DNA of 6,985 nt, taken from contig JAUWRZ010000110.1 in assembly GCA_030610325.1 (NCBI GenBank), positions 1 to 6,985 on the forward strand. Reading direction: 5' to 3'. Source of the stretch: Sulfurimonadaceae bacterium. Its GTDB lineage: Bacteria > Campylobacterota > Campylobacteria > Campylobacterales > Sulfurimonadaceae. Below the pieces are notes generated by a model. The model was not told the origin of the DNA. It was given only the letters and a program-made list of their open reading frames with translations, and did not search any database. Position 1 is the first letter of the stretch. Every line of letters begins with the position of its first letter. The position numbers and the translations under genes were made by a program. This document shows, in pieces, positions 1 to 5,760 of the stretch.

Positions 1-15
1 GACAGGGGGATCTAG

Positions 16-684
16 ATGCAACGTGACTCCTACATCTTCAAAAACAGACGAAACAGCTGTTATATGATCAGAGATATCTACATCACACTACTACTGTGGG
101 TCCTTTGGCTTCTCCTGCTCTATCCACTGGCGAGTATCATGATCTGGAGATTTTTTGATGTAAATATCACTTACGGCCTCTCCAGTGAGAGGGCTGAAGC
201 AGCCTTCAATACACTTTCGGACTTTATTGTCTTAAATGGCAGTATCGTGCTGACATTGATCATTGCCTATGCAGTGTGGTCGATCTACAATGATCATCGA
301 TACAGTGGTAGTAAAAATAGAAGAAACAAGAGACCTATTGATCCTTTACCCCTGTTTGTAGCAAAGACGTCACAAGAGAGGTCAGAACTACTCCTGCTCA
401 ATCAGAACCTGCGTTATCTACAGGTCGATCATGTAGACAAGCACTCCATATCAGATGTGAAAAGTCATGCTACGCTCGATCAGGCGATCATTGATCAAGG
501 CATAAAAGCGAAATCCATTATTTTCAATGATGATTGGGAACAGGTTCGGAAAAGTTCAGATTTTGGGTATGAATATAGTCGGAAAGTGGGCAAGACCTGT
601 CTGTTAAAGCCCAAGCATGTAGATGATGAACATAGTGACATCCCTACGGCTCTGTTTAATATAAACAGCAGTGAAGAGAGCTAA
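16..684 (+). CDS. pgaD: PgaD-like membrane protein of poly-beta-1,6-GlcNAc synthesis (putative)
   Basis: Seen: a 222-residue protein with two strongly hydrophobic segments, about residues 21-44 and 69-90, then a basic cytoplasmic-looking stretch. The second helix ends in WSIYNDHRY (88-96), and a weakly conserved segment follows at about 115-148. This layout matches E. coli PgaD (about 137 residues), whose second helix ends in a similar W-x-LYN-x-x-R pattern. Known: PgaD is the small inner-membrane partner of the glycosyltransferase PgaC in making the biofilm polysaccharide PNAG. The protein is about 80 residues longer than E. coli PgaD; residues about 149-222 are hydrophilic and not recognised. 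An in-frame TAG at 13-15 sits directly before the ATG, so the start cannot be further upstream, and AGGGGGA at 4-10 is a good ribosome binding site. An alternative ATG (M17) would lose N-terminal residues that resemble PgaD. An upstream pgaC is expected off the left edge but is not visible. It converges with ispE with a 10-base gap. The family call rests on motif layout only. Confidence 0.6.
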   Translation: MQRDSYIFKNRRNSCYMIRDIYITLLLWVLWLLLLYPLASIMIWRFFDVNITYGLSSERAEAAFNTLSDFIVLNGSIVLTLIIAYAVWSIYNDHRYSGSKNRRNKRPIDPLPLFVAKTSQERSELLLLNQNLRYLQVDHVDKHSISDVKSHATLDQAIIDQGIKAKSIIFNDDWEQVRKSSDFGYEYSRKVGKTCLLKPKHVDDEHSDIPTALFNINSSEES

Positions 685-694
685 GCTACCAGTA

Positions 695-1468
695 TCAGAG
701 CGTTTTGACCTTAAAAAGACTACTACCGCTTCCAGAGAAGAACCAGCCGTCTTGAAGATGCTCTTCTAGTCGAGGGTAGAGTGTGAGGGCTGGCTTAAAG
801 AGGTCATTGGCACGCTCCCTATCATACTGCTCAAGTACGCTACGTGAGTCCATCTTCGCCAGTCTCTCCGCCTCATCCGTAGATAGCTCTTTATAAAAAT
901 CCTGACGAAAGCTTGTATAGACAGCCGGTGTACTGATCTCGATGGCCGGTGTATGGATCTTCAGTGGCAGCGGTGTCTCATCATAAGCTTCGACGATCTC
1001 ACCGATCCCGGAGACATTGGCGGAGGGGTAACCATGGATAAAGAAGGGGACATCAGCACCGACAGCACTGCCTATCTTTGAGAGCTCATCAGTCGTGAGA
1101 CCAAGACCGAGATGTTCATCACACATCCTCAGGTAGGTCGCCGCGTCACTACTCCCGCCGCCCAGACCGGCAAAGGCGGGGATCTTTTTTTCGACCTGTA
1201 CGGCATGGCTTCGCATCAGTTCTCTCAATGCGTCAGAGTCAGTCGCCTCCAGAAGGGCAAGGTAGGCTTTATAGATCGTGTTCTGTTCGACGCCGCAGGC
1301 GAAGTCACCATGGATGGCGAAGTCAGGCTCCTCTTTTGGGACGAAGGTCAAAGTATCATAGAGCTCTTCTACGAGCATGAAACGTGAAAGGAGTGTGTGG
1401 TAGCCATCACGTTTTCCCGTGATCTTTAAAAATATGTTTACTTTGGCGGGAGCACGGTATGATCGCAT
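695..1468 (-). CDS. ispE: 4-diphosphocytidyl-2-C-methyl-D-erythritol kinase (IspE)
   Basis: Cytosolic GHMP-family kinase that phosphorylates 4-diphosphocytidyl-2-C-methyl-D-erythritol at the 2-hydroxyl, the fourth step of the MEP route to IPP and DMAPP. Seen: the N-terminal signature around K9-V-N-I-F-L with DGYH at 21-24, the glycine-rich ATP loop GLGGGSSDAA at 101-110, the GADVPFF segment with the expected catalytic aspartate at D139, and the C-terminal GHMP motif FFSGSGSSLF at 243-252. K9 and D139 are the presumed catalytic pair. The length of 257 residues is slightly short of the E. coli enzyme (283), as is usual in Campylobacterota. The ATG start is 6 bases after the csrA stop with only a weak ribosome binding site, so translation probably depends partly on csrA. 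It is the last gene of the leftward block; no terminator hairpin lies between its stop and the converging PgaD-like gene. In Helicobacter, as I recall, smpB follows ispE; it is absent here. Confidence 0.97.
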   Translation of the reverse strand: MRSYRAPAKVNIFLKITGKRDGYHTLLSRFMLVEELYDTLTFVPKEEPDFAIHGDFACGVEQNTIYKAYLALLEATDSDALRELMRSHAVQVEKKIPAFAGLGGGSSDAATYLRMCDEHLGLGLTTDELSKIGSAVGADVPFFIHGYPSANVSGIGEIVEAYDETPLPLKIHTPAIEISTPAVYTSFRQDFYKELSTDEAERLAKMDSRSVLEQYDRERANDLFKPALTLYPRLEEHLQDGWFFSGSGSSLFKVKTL

Positions 1469-1474
1469 ACGCTG

Positions 1475-1705
1475 CTACCGTTTGAAGGTGCTGTGAAACT
1501 CATCCAGCAATGTGTCGTCAATAGCGAGCGCAGCATCTTTATTGGCATCTTCGACAGCCTTTAGAAGCTCTGAACGCAAGATAGTGATATCAGTCGGTGC
1601 ATCTATGCCGAGCTTTACCACACCTTTCTCGATCGAGATGACCTTGATGGTGATGTTGTCACCGATGACAATGGACTCCTCTTCTTTACGTGCCAGGATC
1701 AGCAT
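1475..1705 (-). CDS. csrA: carbon storage regulator CsrA (RNA-binding translational regulator)
   Basis: Small homodimeric RNA-binding protein that represses or activates translation by binding GGA motifs near ribosome binding sites. Seen: the canonical MLILARK start, GDNITIKV (15-22), VKLGIDAP (30-37) and ITILRSE (40-46). The residues known to contact RNA in this family, L4, R6 and R44, are all present. At 76 residues it is longer than E. coli CsrA (61). The extra C-terminal helix region is typical of flagellated Campylobacterota and Firmicutes, where CsrA is antagonised by the flagellar chaperone FliW and controls flagellin synthesis; a FliW role here is inference. The ATG start overlaps the end of truB by 7 bases, and its AAGG ribosome binding site lies inside the last truB codons, which indicates translational coupling. 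ispE follows after 6 bases. Confidence 0.98.
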   Translation of the reverse strand: MLILARKEEESIVIGDNITIKVISIEKGVVKLGIDAPTDITILRSELLKAVEDANKDAALAIDDTLLDEFHSTFKR

Positions 1706-2523
1706 ATCTCTACCTTGTTAAGAACATATTTTACTTGGTCTTCAATGATCTCGATGATAGAGATCGTCGTCTCGTTGTCTATCCAGTAATGGCCATCAGC
1801 CCTTACCTCAAAGTCATCCACACGTAACTTCTTCCCATAGAAGATGTTCTCCGGATCACCGAGATAACGGTTACGGGGGATGTTGAGTGATTCTTTGATG
1901 TCCAGTGCATTTTCGTTATTATAGCGAAACTGTCCCTCGCTCAGGCGTTCAAGTGCACTTAGTGCACCATATCGGATATCCAGACGATCACAGATGAGTC
2001 TGCCCAGAGAACGGATGTAGGTACCCTCTGAGACCGTTGCTTCAAAGGTGACAAAAGGGTGGTAGTAGTGGAGCATCTTGATGGAGTAAATAGTCGAATG
2101 GATGGTGTTTAGCTTTACCTCTTTACCTTCACGGGCAAGGTCATAGGCCCGGCGCCCATCGATCCTTTTGGCACTGAAGATAGGTGGATGGTAGCTAAGC
2201 TCTCCCTGTAGTGAGGCGACGACATCGCGAACGCTCTGCTCATCGATCTCGGGGATGTCATCGATCTGTTTGACTGCTTCGATATCGAGCGTATCAGAAT
2301 TCGCCCCAAGCCATAGTGTGGCGCGGTAGCTCTTTGGTGTCTTGTTTAAGAAACGAAAGAGTCGGGTGTAGTTGCCCAGTGCTACGATAAGTACCCCTTT
2401 TGCAAAGGGGTCGAGGGTACCGGAATAACCCGCTTTTTTTATACCGTATTTACGTTTTATTCGGCTCAGAAAACGGTTGGAACTCATGCCGGTCGGTTTG
2501 TTGGCGACAAATAATCTATTCAA
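1699..2523 (-). CDS. truB: tRNA pseudouridine(55) synthase TruB
   Basis: Converts U55 of the T-loop of most tRNAs to pseudouridine. Seen: KPTGMSS (9-15), the catalytic motif GYSGTLDPFAKGVL (32-45) with the nucleophilic aspartate at D38, the conserved tyrosine at Y66 in SYRATLWLG, PPIFSAKRIDGRRAYDLAR (113-131) and SEGTYIRSLG (165-174) with the conserved arginine R171. The length of 274 residues fits the family. The start is TTG: an in-frame stop lies four codons upstream, no ATG or GTG lies between, and the first internal ATG (M13) would remove the conserved KPTG segment. The ribosome binding site is weak (AGAGAG). A 15-codon reading frame overlaps this start and may couple its translation. 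The 3' end overlaps csrA by 7 bases. It sits between the helicase and csrA, as in other Campylobacterota. Confidence 0.97.
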   Translation of the reverse strand: MNRLFVANKPTGMSSNRFLSRIKRKYGIKKAGYSGTLDPFAKGVLIVALGNYTRLFRFLNKTPKSYRATLWLGANSDTLDIEAVKQIDDIPEIDEQSVRDVVASLQGELSYHPPIFSAKRIDGRRAYDLAREGKEVKLNTIHSTIYSIKMLHYYHPFVTFEATVSEGTYIRSLGRLICDRLDIRYGALSALERLSEGQFRYNNENALDIKESLNIPRNRYLGDPENIFYGKKLRVDDFEVRADGHYWIDNETTISIIEIIEDQVKYVLNKVEIC

Positions 2524-2563
2524 TTCTACTCTCTATAAAATAAAGGTCTTGCTCTTTAGTCAT
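2516..2563 (-). CDS. possible 15-codon leader ORF overlapping the truB start
   Basis: In the 68-base gap between the helicase and truB, an ATG at 2563 opens a frame encoding MTKEQDLYFIESRIE that stops at a TAG at 2518-2516. The frame therefore ends 8 bases inside truB, and truB's TTG start is nested in its last codons. A terminating ribosome would be placed on the weak TTG start, the classic arrangement for translational coupling. Against it: the ORF's own ribosome binding site is poor, a 15-codon ORF can arise by chance, and I recognise no family. Reported as a hypothesis. Confidence 0.25.
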   Translation of the reverse strand: MTKEQDLYFIESRIE

Positions 2564-2591
2564 GGCTATCTGCTTATCAGGTAGTATCTAT

Positions 2592-4640
2592 CTACAGCTT
2601 TTCGACGAAAGAGGCGAGGATCTCCCGCTTGTTCCCACCAAAGTTGATGGAGAGCTTGAACTCACGGCCGGCTTTACTGACTCCGACGACGCGTCCCGCA
2701 CCAAAGATCTTATGGCGGACAAGGTCCCCCTTTTTAAAGGCGGTGTTCTTTTCGACTATCAAAGAGCCTTTTGCCAGTCCGGCCTCATTGAAGAAGCGGC
2801 TCTTTTGCAGATCGGTACGTCGACCTTTATAGAAACGGCTATCCACATGTGAGAGAGATAGGCTTTCGCGTGCACGGGTGAAGGAGACATAACCAAGACG
2901 ACGCTCCTCCTCTATGTCACTGCCATCACCGATCAGTGGCAGGAAGCCCTCCTCAAGACCGATGATGAAGAGGTGGTCGAACTCCAGTCCTTTGGAAGCG
3001 TGGATACTCATGATATAGATACTCTCACCCTCTACCTGGTCTTGTTCACTCTGCAGTGTCAGCTCATTAAGGAACTCATCAAGTGAGGCTTCCGGGTTCT
3101 GTTTGATGAAATCACGAAAGAGACCATAGAACTCATCCATGTTTTGAACACGCTCTGACTCATCTGGCATGTTTTTGTAGATGTTCTTGAGTATAAAGGT
3201 CTCTTCAAGTGCATCGATAAACTCATAAGTGGCTTTATCGGCGATCTCTCGAAGTGAGACAATATCTCTTATAAAGCCTTTGAGTGTCTGTGCGTTCTTC
3301 TTGCGTACAAGAGCTTCGAGTTGGGTAACGGTCTGTTTACCGATATAGTCAAAGAGTGACATCTCTTCACGCATAGCGGCAAGTTCGAGTTTATCTACGG
3401 TCGCTTTGCCCAGACCGCGTTTTGGTTTGTTGATGATACGTTTGATGGAGAAGTCATCATGATGGTTGGTGATGACACGAAGATAACTGATCAGGTCTTT
3501 GATCTCCGCGCGGTCATAAAAACGCAGACCGCCGACAAGTCGGTAAGCGATACCTGAGCGGTTGAGTCCCTCTTCAAGTGAACGCGACAGGGCGTTGATG
3601 CGATAGAGTACGGCGATGGCGTTGGGAGGGATCCCCTTGTCGATGAGTGCTCTGATGTTCTTGGCGATCTTTCTGGACTCTTCGACCTCGTCCGAGGAGC
3701 TTAGTATGGTGACACTCTCTCCCTCACCGCGAGTTGCCAGCAGTTTTTTCCCCAGACGACTTCGGTTATGTTCTATCAGGGCATTAGCTGCTTTAAGGAT
3801 GGGGATCTTGGAACGGTAGTTGTGCTCAAGTTTGACGACATGTACGTTCTCAAAGTCCTGATCAAACTCAAGGATATTGCGCACATGGGCTCCACGCCAG
3901 CCGTAGATACTTTGATCATCATCACCGACTACACAGAGATTGTCATGGGTCAGGCAGAGTTTTTGCAGCAGTTTGAGTTGAAGCTCATTGGTATCCTGGT
4001 ACTCATCGATCATGATGTAACGGTATTTGTCACTCGTCTCTATTGCCAGTTCCTGGTTCTCATCGAGAAGTCGATAGGTGAGGGCGAGCAAGTCATCAAA
4101 ATCGACAAGGTTGTTCTCCAGTATATAGGCCTGATACTCTTCGTAGACCTTGGCGATCTCTTTATAGTTCTTCAGTTCTGCCTGAGCATAGGCTTCACGG
4201 GGAGTTATCAGTGAGTTCTTATAACGGGAGATCTCGCTGGCTATCAGGGGAGTAGGGATCGCTGCGTTTAGTCTTTTAAGGATGCGTTTCTTATCGTCAG
4301 TGTCGATGACGACAAAATTGTTCTTACGCCCGAGCAGATGGATATGAAACTTTAAAAAGAGCAGTCCGAACTTGTGAAAGGTACACAGCAACGGGGGATA
4401 GCTCGTCGGCGCGATCATGCTCAGTGCGCGTTCACGCATCTCTTTAGAAGCTTTATTGGTAAAGGTGAGTGTCAGGGTATTGGCTGGCGGTATACCGACG
4501 ACGTCGATGAGATAGGCCAGACGCGAAGTGACGGTCTTCGTCTTTCCACTGCCGGCACCGGCAAGGATGAGGAGAGGGCCGTCGATCTTCTTGACGGCAT
4601 CTGCTTGTGCATCATTAAGTGAGTCAAATATTTTTTCCAT
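2592..4640 (-). CDS. uvrD: UvrD/PcrA/Rep-type 3'-5' DNA helicase (superfamily 1A)
   Basis: ATP-driven 3'-5' helicase acting in DNA repair, replication restart and clearance of protein roadblocks. Seen, in order over 682 residues: the Q-motif region LNDAQADAV (8-16), Walker A AGAGSGKT (27-34), motif Ia TLTFTNKAS (57-65), motif Ib CTFHKFG (86-92), motif II DEYQDTN (212-218), motif III GDDDQSIYGWRGA (239-251), motif IV LEHNYRS (271-277), GGLRFYDRAEIKD (370-382), motif V YIMSIHASKGLEFDHLF (542-558) and motif VI EEERRLGYVSFTRARE (577-592). All motifs look intact. The C-terminus (638-682, GDLVRHKIFGAGRVVGV and onward) resembles the Tudor-like tail of PcrA, known to contact RNA polymerase. That favours a PcrA/UvrD role over Rep, but the motifs alone cannot settle the subfamily. 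The ATG start has only a weak ribosome binding site and faces a divergent LysR gene. It is the first gene of the block leading to truB, csrA and ispE. Confidence 0.95.
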   Translation of the reverse strand: MEKIFDSLNDAQADAVKKIDGPLLILAGAGSGKTKTVTSRLAYLIDVVGIPPANTLTLTFTNKASKEMRERALSMIAPTSYPPLLCTFHKFGLLFLKFHIHLLGRKNNFVVIDTDDKKRILKRLNAAIPTPLIASEISRYKNSLITPREAYAQAELKNYKEIAKVYEEYQAYILENNLVDFDDLLALTYRLLDENQELAIETSDKYRYIMIDEYQDTNELQLKLLQKLCLTHDNLCVVGDDDQSIYGWRGAHVRNILEFDQDFENVHVVKLEHNYRSKIPILKAANALIEHNRSRLGKKLLATRGEGESVTILSSSDEVEESRKIAKNIRALIDKGIPPNAIAVLYRINALSRSLEEGLNRSGIAYRLVGGLRFYDRAEIKDLISYLRVITNHHDDFSIKRIINKPKRGLGKATVDKLELAAMREEMSLFDYIGKQTVTQLEALVRKKNAQTLKGFIRDIVSLREIADKATYEFIDALEETFILKNIYKNMPDESERVQNMDEFYGLFRDFIKQNPEASLDEFLNELTLQSEQDQVEGESIYIMSIHASKGLEFDHLFIIGLEEGFLPLIGDGSDIEEERRLGYVSFTRARESLSLSHVDSRFYKGRRTDLQKSRFFNEAGLAKGSLIVEKNTAFKKGDLVRHKIFGAGRVVGVSKAGREFKLSINFGGNKREILASFVEKL

Positions 4641-4661
4641 AGGCTCGCTGCATCATTTGAG

Positions 4662-4699
4662 CACCTTCAAGAACCATCTGGATGATATGTTAGAAGGTG
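4662..4699 (-). promoter_or_regulatory. possible stem-loop in the helicase mRNA leader
   Basis: A perfect 7-base inverted repeat, CACCTTC at 4662-4668 and GAAGGTG at 4693-4699, encloses a smaller CATC/GATG pairing. In the leftward transcript it would form a hairpin ending about 21 bases before the helicase ATG. There is no U-tract, so it is not a typical intrinsic terminator. Its function, if any, is unknown; a 7-base repeat with a 24-base loop could be chance. Confidence 0.25.
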
Positions 4700-4714
4700 G
4701 TCAGTTATTAATAG

Positions 4715-4731
4715 TTTAGATTATATCTAAA
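4715..4731. promoter_or_regulatory. candidate LysR-type operator (T-N11-A dyad)
   Basis: Perfect dyad TTTAGAT-TAT-ATCTAAA, 7-base arms and a 3-base centre. It contains T-N11-A with dyad symmetry (4717-4729), the classic LysR-family recognition pattern. Its centre (4723) is about 68 bases upstream of the predicted LysR transcription start (about 4791), close to the usual -65 recognition site. On the opposite strand it contains a TATAAT (4725-4720) that could be the helicase -10, so binding could block that promoter. Binding by the adjacent regulator is inferred. Confidence 0.55.
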
Positions 4732-4769
4732 ATGTCGTAAATTATAACAAGACTATTGCAATAAATATA
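4720..4769 (-). promoter_or_regulatory. candidate sigma70 promoter(s) for the helicase-truB-csrA-ispE block
   Basis: Two perfect TATAAT hexamers read leftward. One (4746-4741) has a weak TATATT -35 at 4769-4764 with a 17-base spacer. The other (4725-4720) has TTGTTA at 4750-4745 with a 19-base spacer and lies inside the LysR-type dyad. Either would give a leader of about 70-95 bases. The -35 boxes are poor and the region is AT-rich, so chance hexamers are possible. Confidence 0.35.
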
Positions 4770-4784
4770 ATAATGAGTTATAAT
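4756..4784 (+). promoter_or_regulatory. sigma70-type promoter for the LysR gene
   Basis: TTGCAA (4756-4761), a 17-base spacer and a perfect TATAAT (4779-4784). The predicted start near 4791 gives a leader of about 25 bases carrying AGGA (4806-4809) six bases before the LysR ATG. The -10 forms an 8-base inverted pair (ATTATAAC 4741-4748, GTTATAAT 4777-4784) with the leftward -10, so the two promoters would be back to back and overlapping. Confidence 0.6.
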
Positions 4785-4815
4785 TTTATTATTCATTCAA
4801 CTTATAGGAATTATT

Positions 4816-5715
4816 ATGCTAAAAGATTTTGCCAAATTGCAGACCTTTCTGACCGTAGTCAAGGAAAAAAGCTTTTCAAAAGCGTCTGCTAAACTTGGTA
4901 TCTCACAACCGGCAGTGACACAGCAGATCAAATTCATCGAGGGTTATCTCGATACAAAGATCGTAGAGCGGAAAAAGAACGGTATCAAGTTGACAAAAGA
5001 GGGCGAGGATCTTTACCGGATAGCAGTGAGATTGGAAAAGGCGATCTCATCGAGTGAGAAAGATCTGTTGAAGATCATCAACAAAGAGTTTACCTTTATC
5101 CTTGGTGCATCATATTCCATCGGCAACTATGTCCTTCCTGTCTATCTAAGTAAGATCAAGGAGAAGATCAATAATGAGGTCTATATCCATGCAGGGATGT
5201 CAGTAGATGTCATCGACGAGCTTGAAGACAAGAAGATAGACCTTGCACTGATCGAGTCACCGGTGATGCGTGACAATGTCATCTACCGCGAATGGGCAGA
5301 TGATGAACTCGTCGTCTGTTCCAATCAGCCGATCCCTAAGCAGCTCAAGCGTGAGGACCTCTTTGCTTTTGACTGGATCTGCCGTGATGAGTACTCCCAC
5401 ACCCGTAAACTTGCTTCTGAGGCTTTTGATGAGTTTGGTGTAGAGTGCAGTACTTTTAATGTCATCGGTGTCGTGGCTACTCCGACTGCGATCAAAGAGA
5501 CGTTGATGCATTCACCTAGAGAGTCTGAACGTCCTGTCGTCTCTATCATCTCCCGACATGTCATCGCAGAAGAGCTGGCATCAGGCAGACTCTATGAAGC
5601 TCGACTAAGAAATGTGAAGATCCAGAGAAAGCTCTATATCGCCTATACGAAAGACCGTAAACATGACGCTTTTATCGAAAATGTCGTCAACTATCTTCTG
5701 ACCATCAAGGTCTAA
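4816..5715 (+). CDS. LysR-family transcriptional regulator
   Basis: DNA-binding regulator of the LysR family, normally a tetramer whose activity changes on binding a small effector. Seen: an N-terminal winged helix-turn-helix (about 1-62) with the typical SFSKASAKLGISQPAVTQQI (19-38) and a wing ending IKLTKEGEDL (57-66), a linker helix (about 65-90), and a substrate-binding fold (about 91-299) with FILGASYSIGNYVLP (94-108) and IDLALIESP (141-149). The length of 299 residues is normal. The segment before SIISRHVIAEELASGRL (243-259) carries HSPRESERP where many relatives have a short GLGI turn, so the effector pocket edge may differ. Three cysteines (168, 189, 211) lie in the effector domain, but no redox motif is evident. 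The ATG is well supported by AGGA six bases upstream and a good promoter. It is divergent from the helicase with a T-N11-A dyad between them, so autoregulation is likely. Effector and targets are unknown. Confidence 0.95.
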   Translation: MLKDFAKLQTFLTVVKEKSFSKASAKLGISQPAVTQQIKFIEGYLDTKIVERKKNGIKLTKEGEDLYRIAVRLEKAISSSEKDLLKIINKEFTFILGASYSIGNYVLPVYLSKIKEKINNEVYIHAGMSVDVIDELEDKKIDLALIESPVMRDNVIYREWADDELVVCSNQPIPKQLKREDLFAFDWICRDEYSHTRKLASEAFDEFGVECSTFNVIGVVATPTAIKETLMHSPRESERPVVSIISRHVIAEELASGRLYEARLRNVKIQRKLYIAYTKDRKHDAFIENVVNYLLTIKV

Positions 5716-5731
5716 TCTACCTTACTTGCCA

Positions 5732-5751
5732 GATGACCTCTTCGGGTCATC
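5732..5751. terminator. hairpin between convergent LysR and SspB-like genes
   Basis: Inverted repeat GATGACC (5732-5738) and GGTCATC (5745-5751) with a 6-base TCTTCG loop, centred in the 45-base gap between two convergent stop codons. The location suits a bidirectional terminator. No U-run follows immediately on either strand; the T6 run on the plus strand begins 19 bases later at 5770. Intrinsic termination is therefore plausible but weakly supported. Confidence 0.45.
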
Positions 5752-5760
5752 GCACCTCGC

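Noticed and set aside
1112..1387. 91-codon plus-strand open frame inside ispE
   Set aside because: It is antisense to the conserved GLGGGSSD region of ispE, with no family resemblance and no promoter.
1512..1721. 69-codon plus-strand open frame antisense to csrA
   Set aside because: Low-complexity serine-rich product that mirrors the codon pattern of csrA; no start signals.
2562..2852. Plus-strand frame of 96 codons starting in the helicase-truB gap
   Set aside because: Mostly antisense to the conserved C-terminal tail of the helicase, with no recognisable product. The gap is better explained by the minus-strand leader frame.
3768..4214. 148-codon plus-strand open frame inside the helicase gene
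   Set aside because: It lies wholly antisense to helicase motifs Ia-III and IV, has no ribosome binding site or recognisable domain, and its repetitive hydrophobic composition is what the opposite strand of this coding sequence would give.
4374..4719. Two overlapping plus-strand frames antisense to the helicase N-terminus, one running into the intergenic region
   Set aside because: They oppose the Walker A region of an intact helicase, have no ribosome binding site, and overlap each other in different frames.
4641..4815. Possible small RNA or riboswitch in the AT-rich intergenic region
   Set aside because: I see promoters, a LysR-type dyad and one simple hairpin, but no conserved riboswitch core or terminator-bounded transcript.
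5257..5564. Minus-strand frames inside the LysR gene
   Set aside because: Shadows of a well-supported LysR coding sequence; no motifs.
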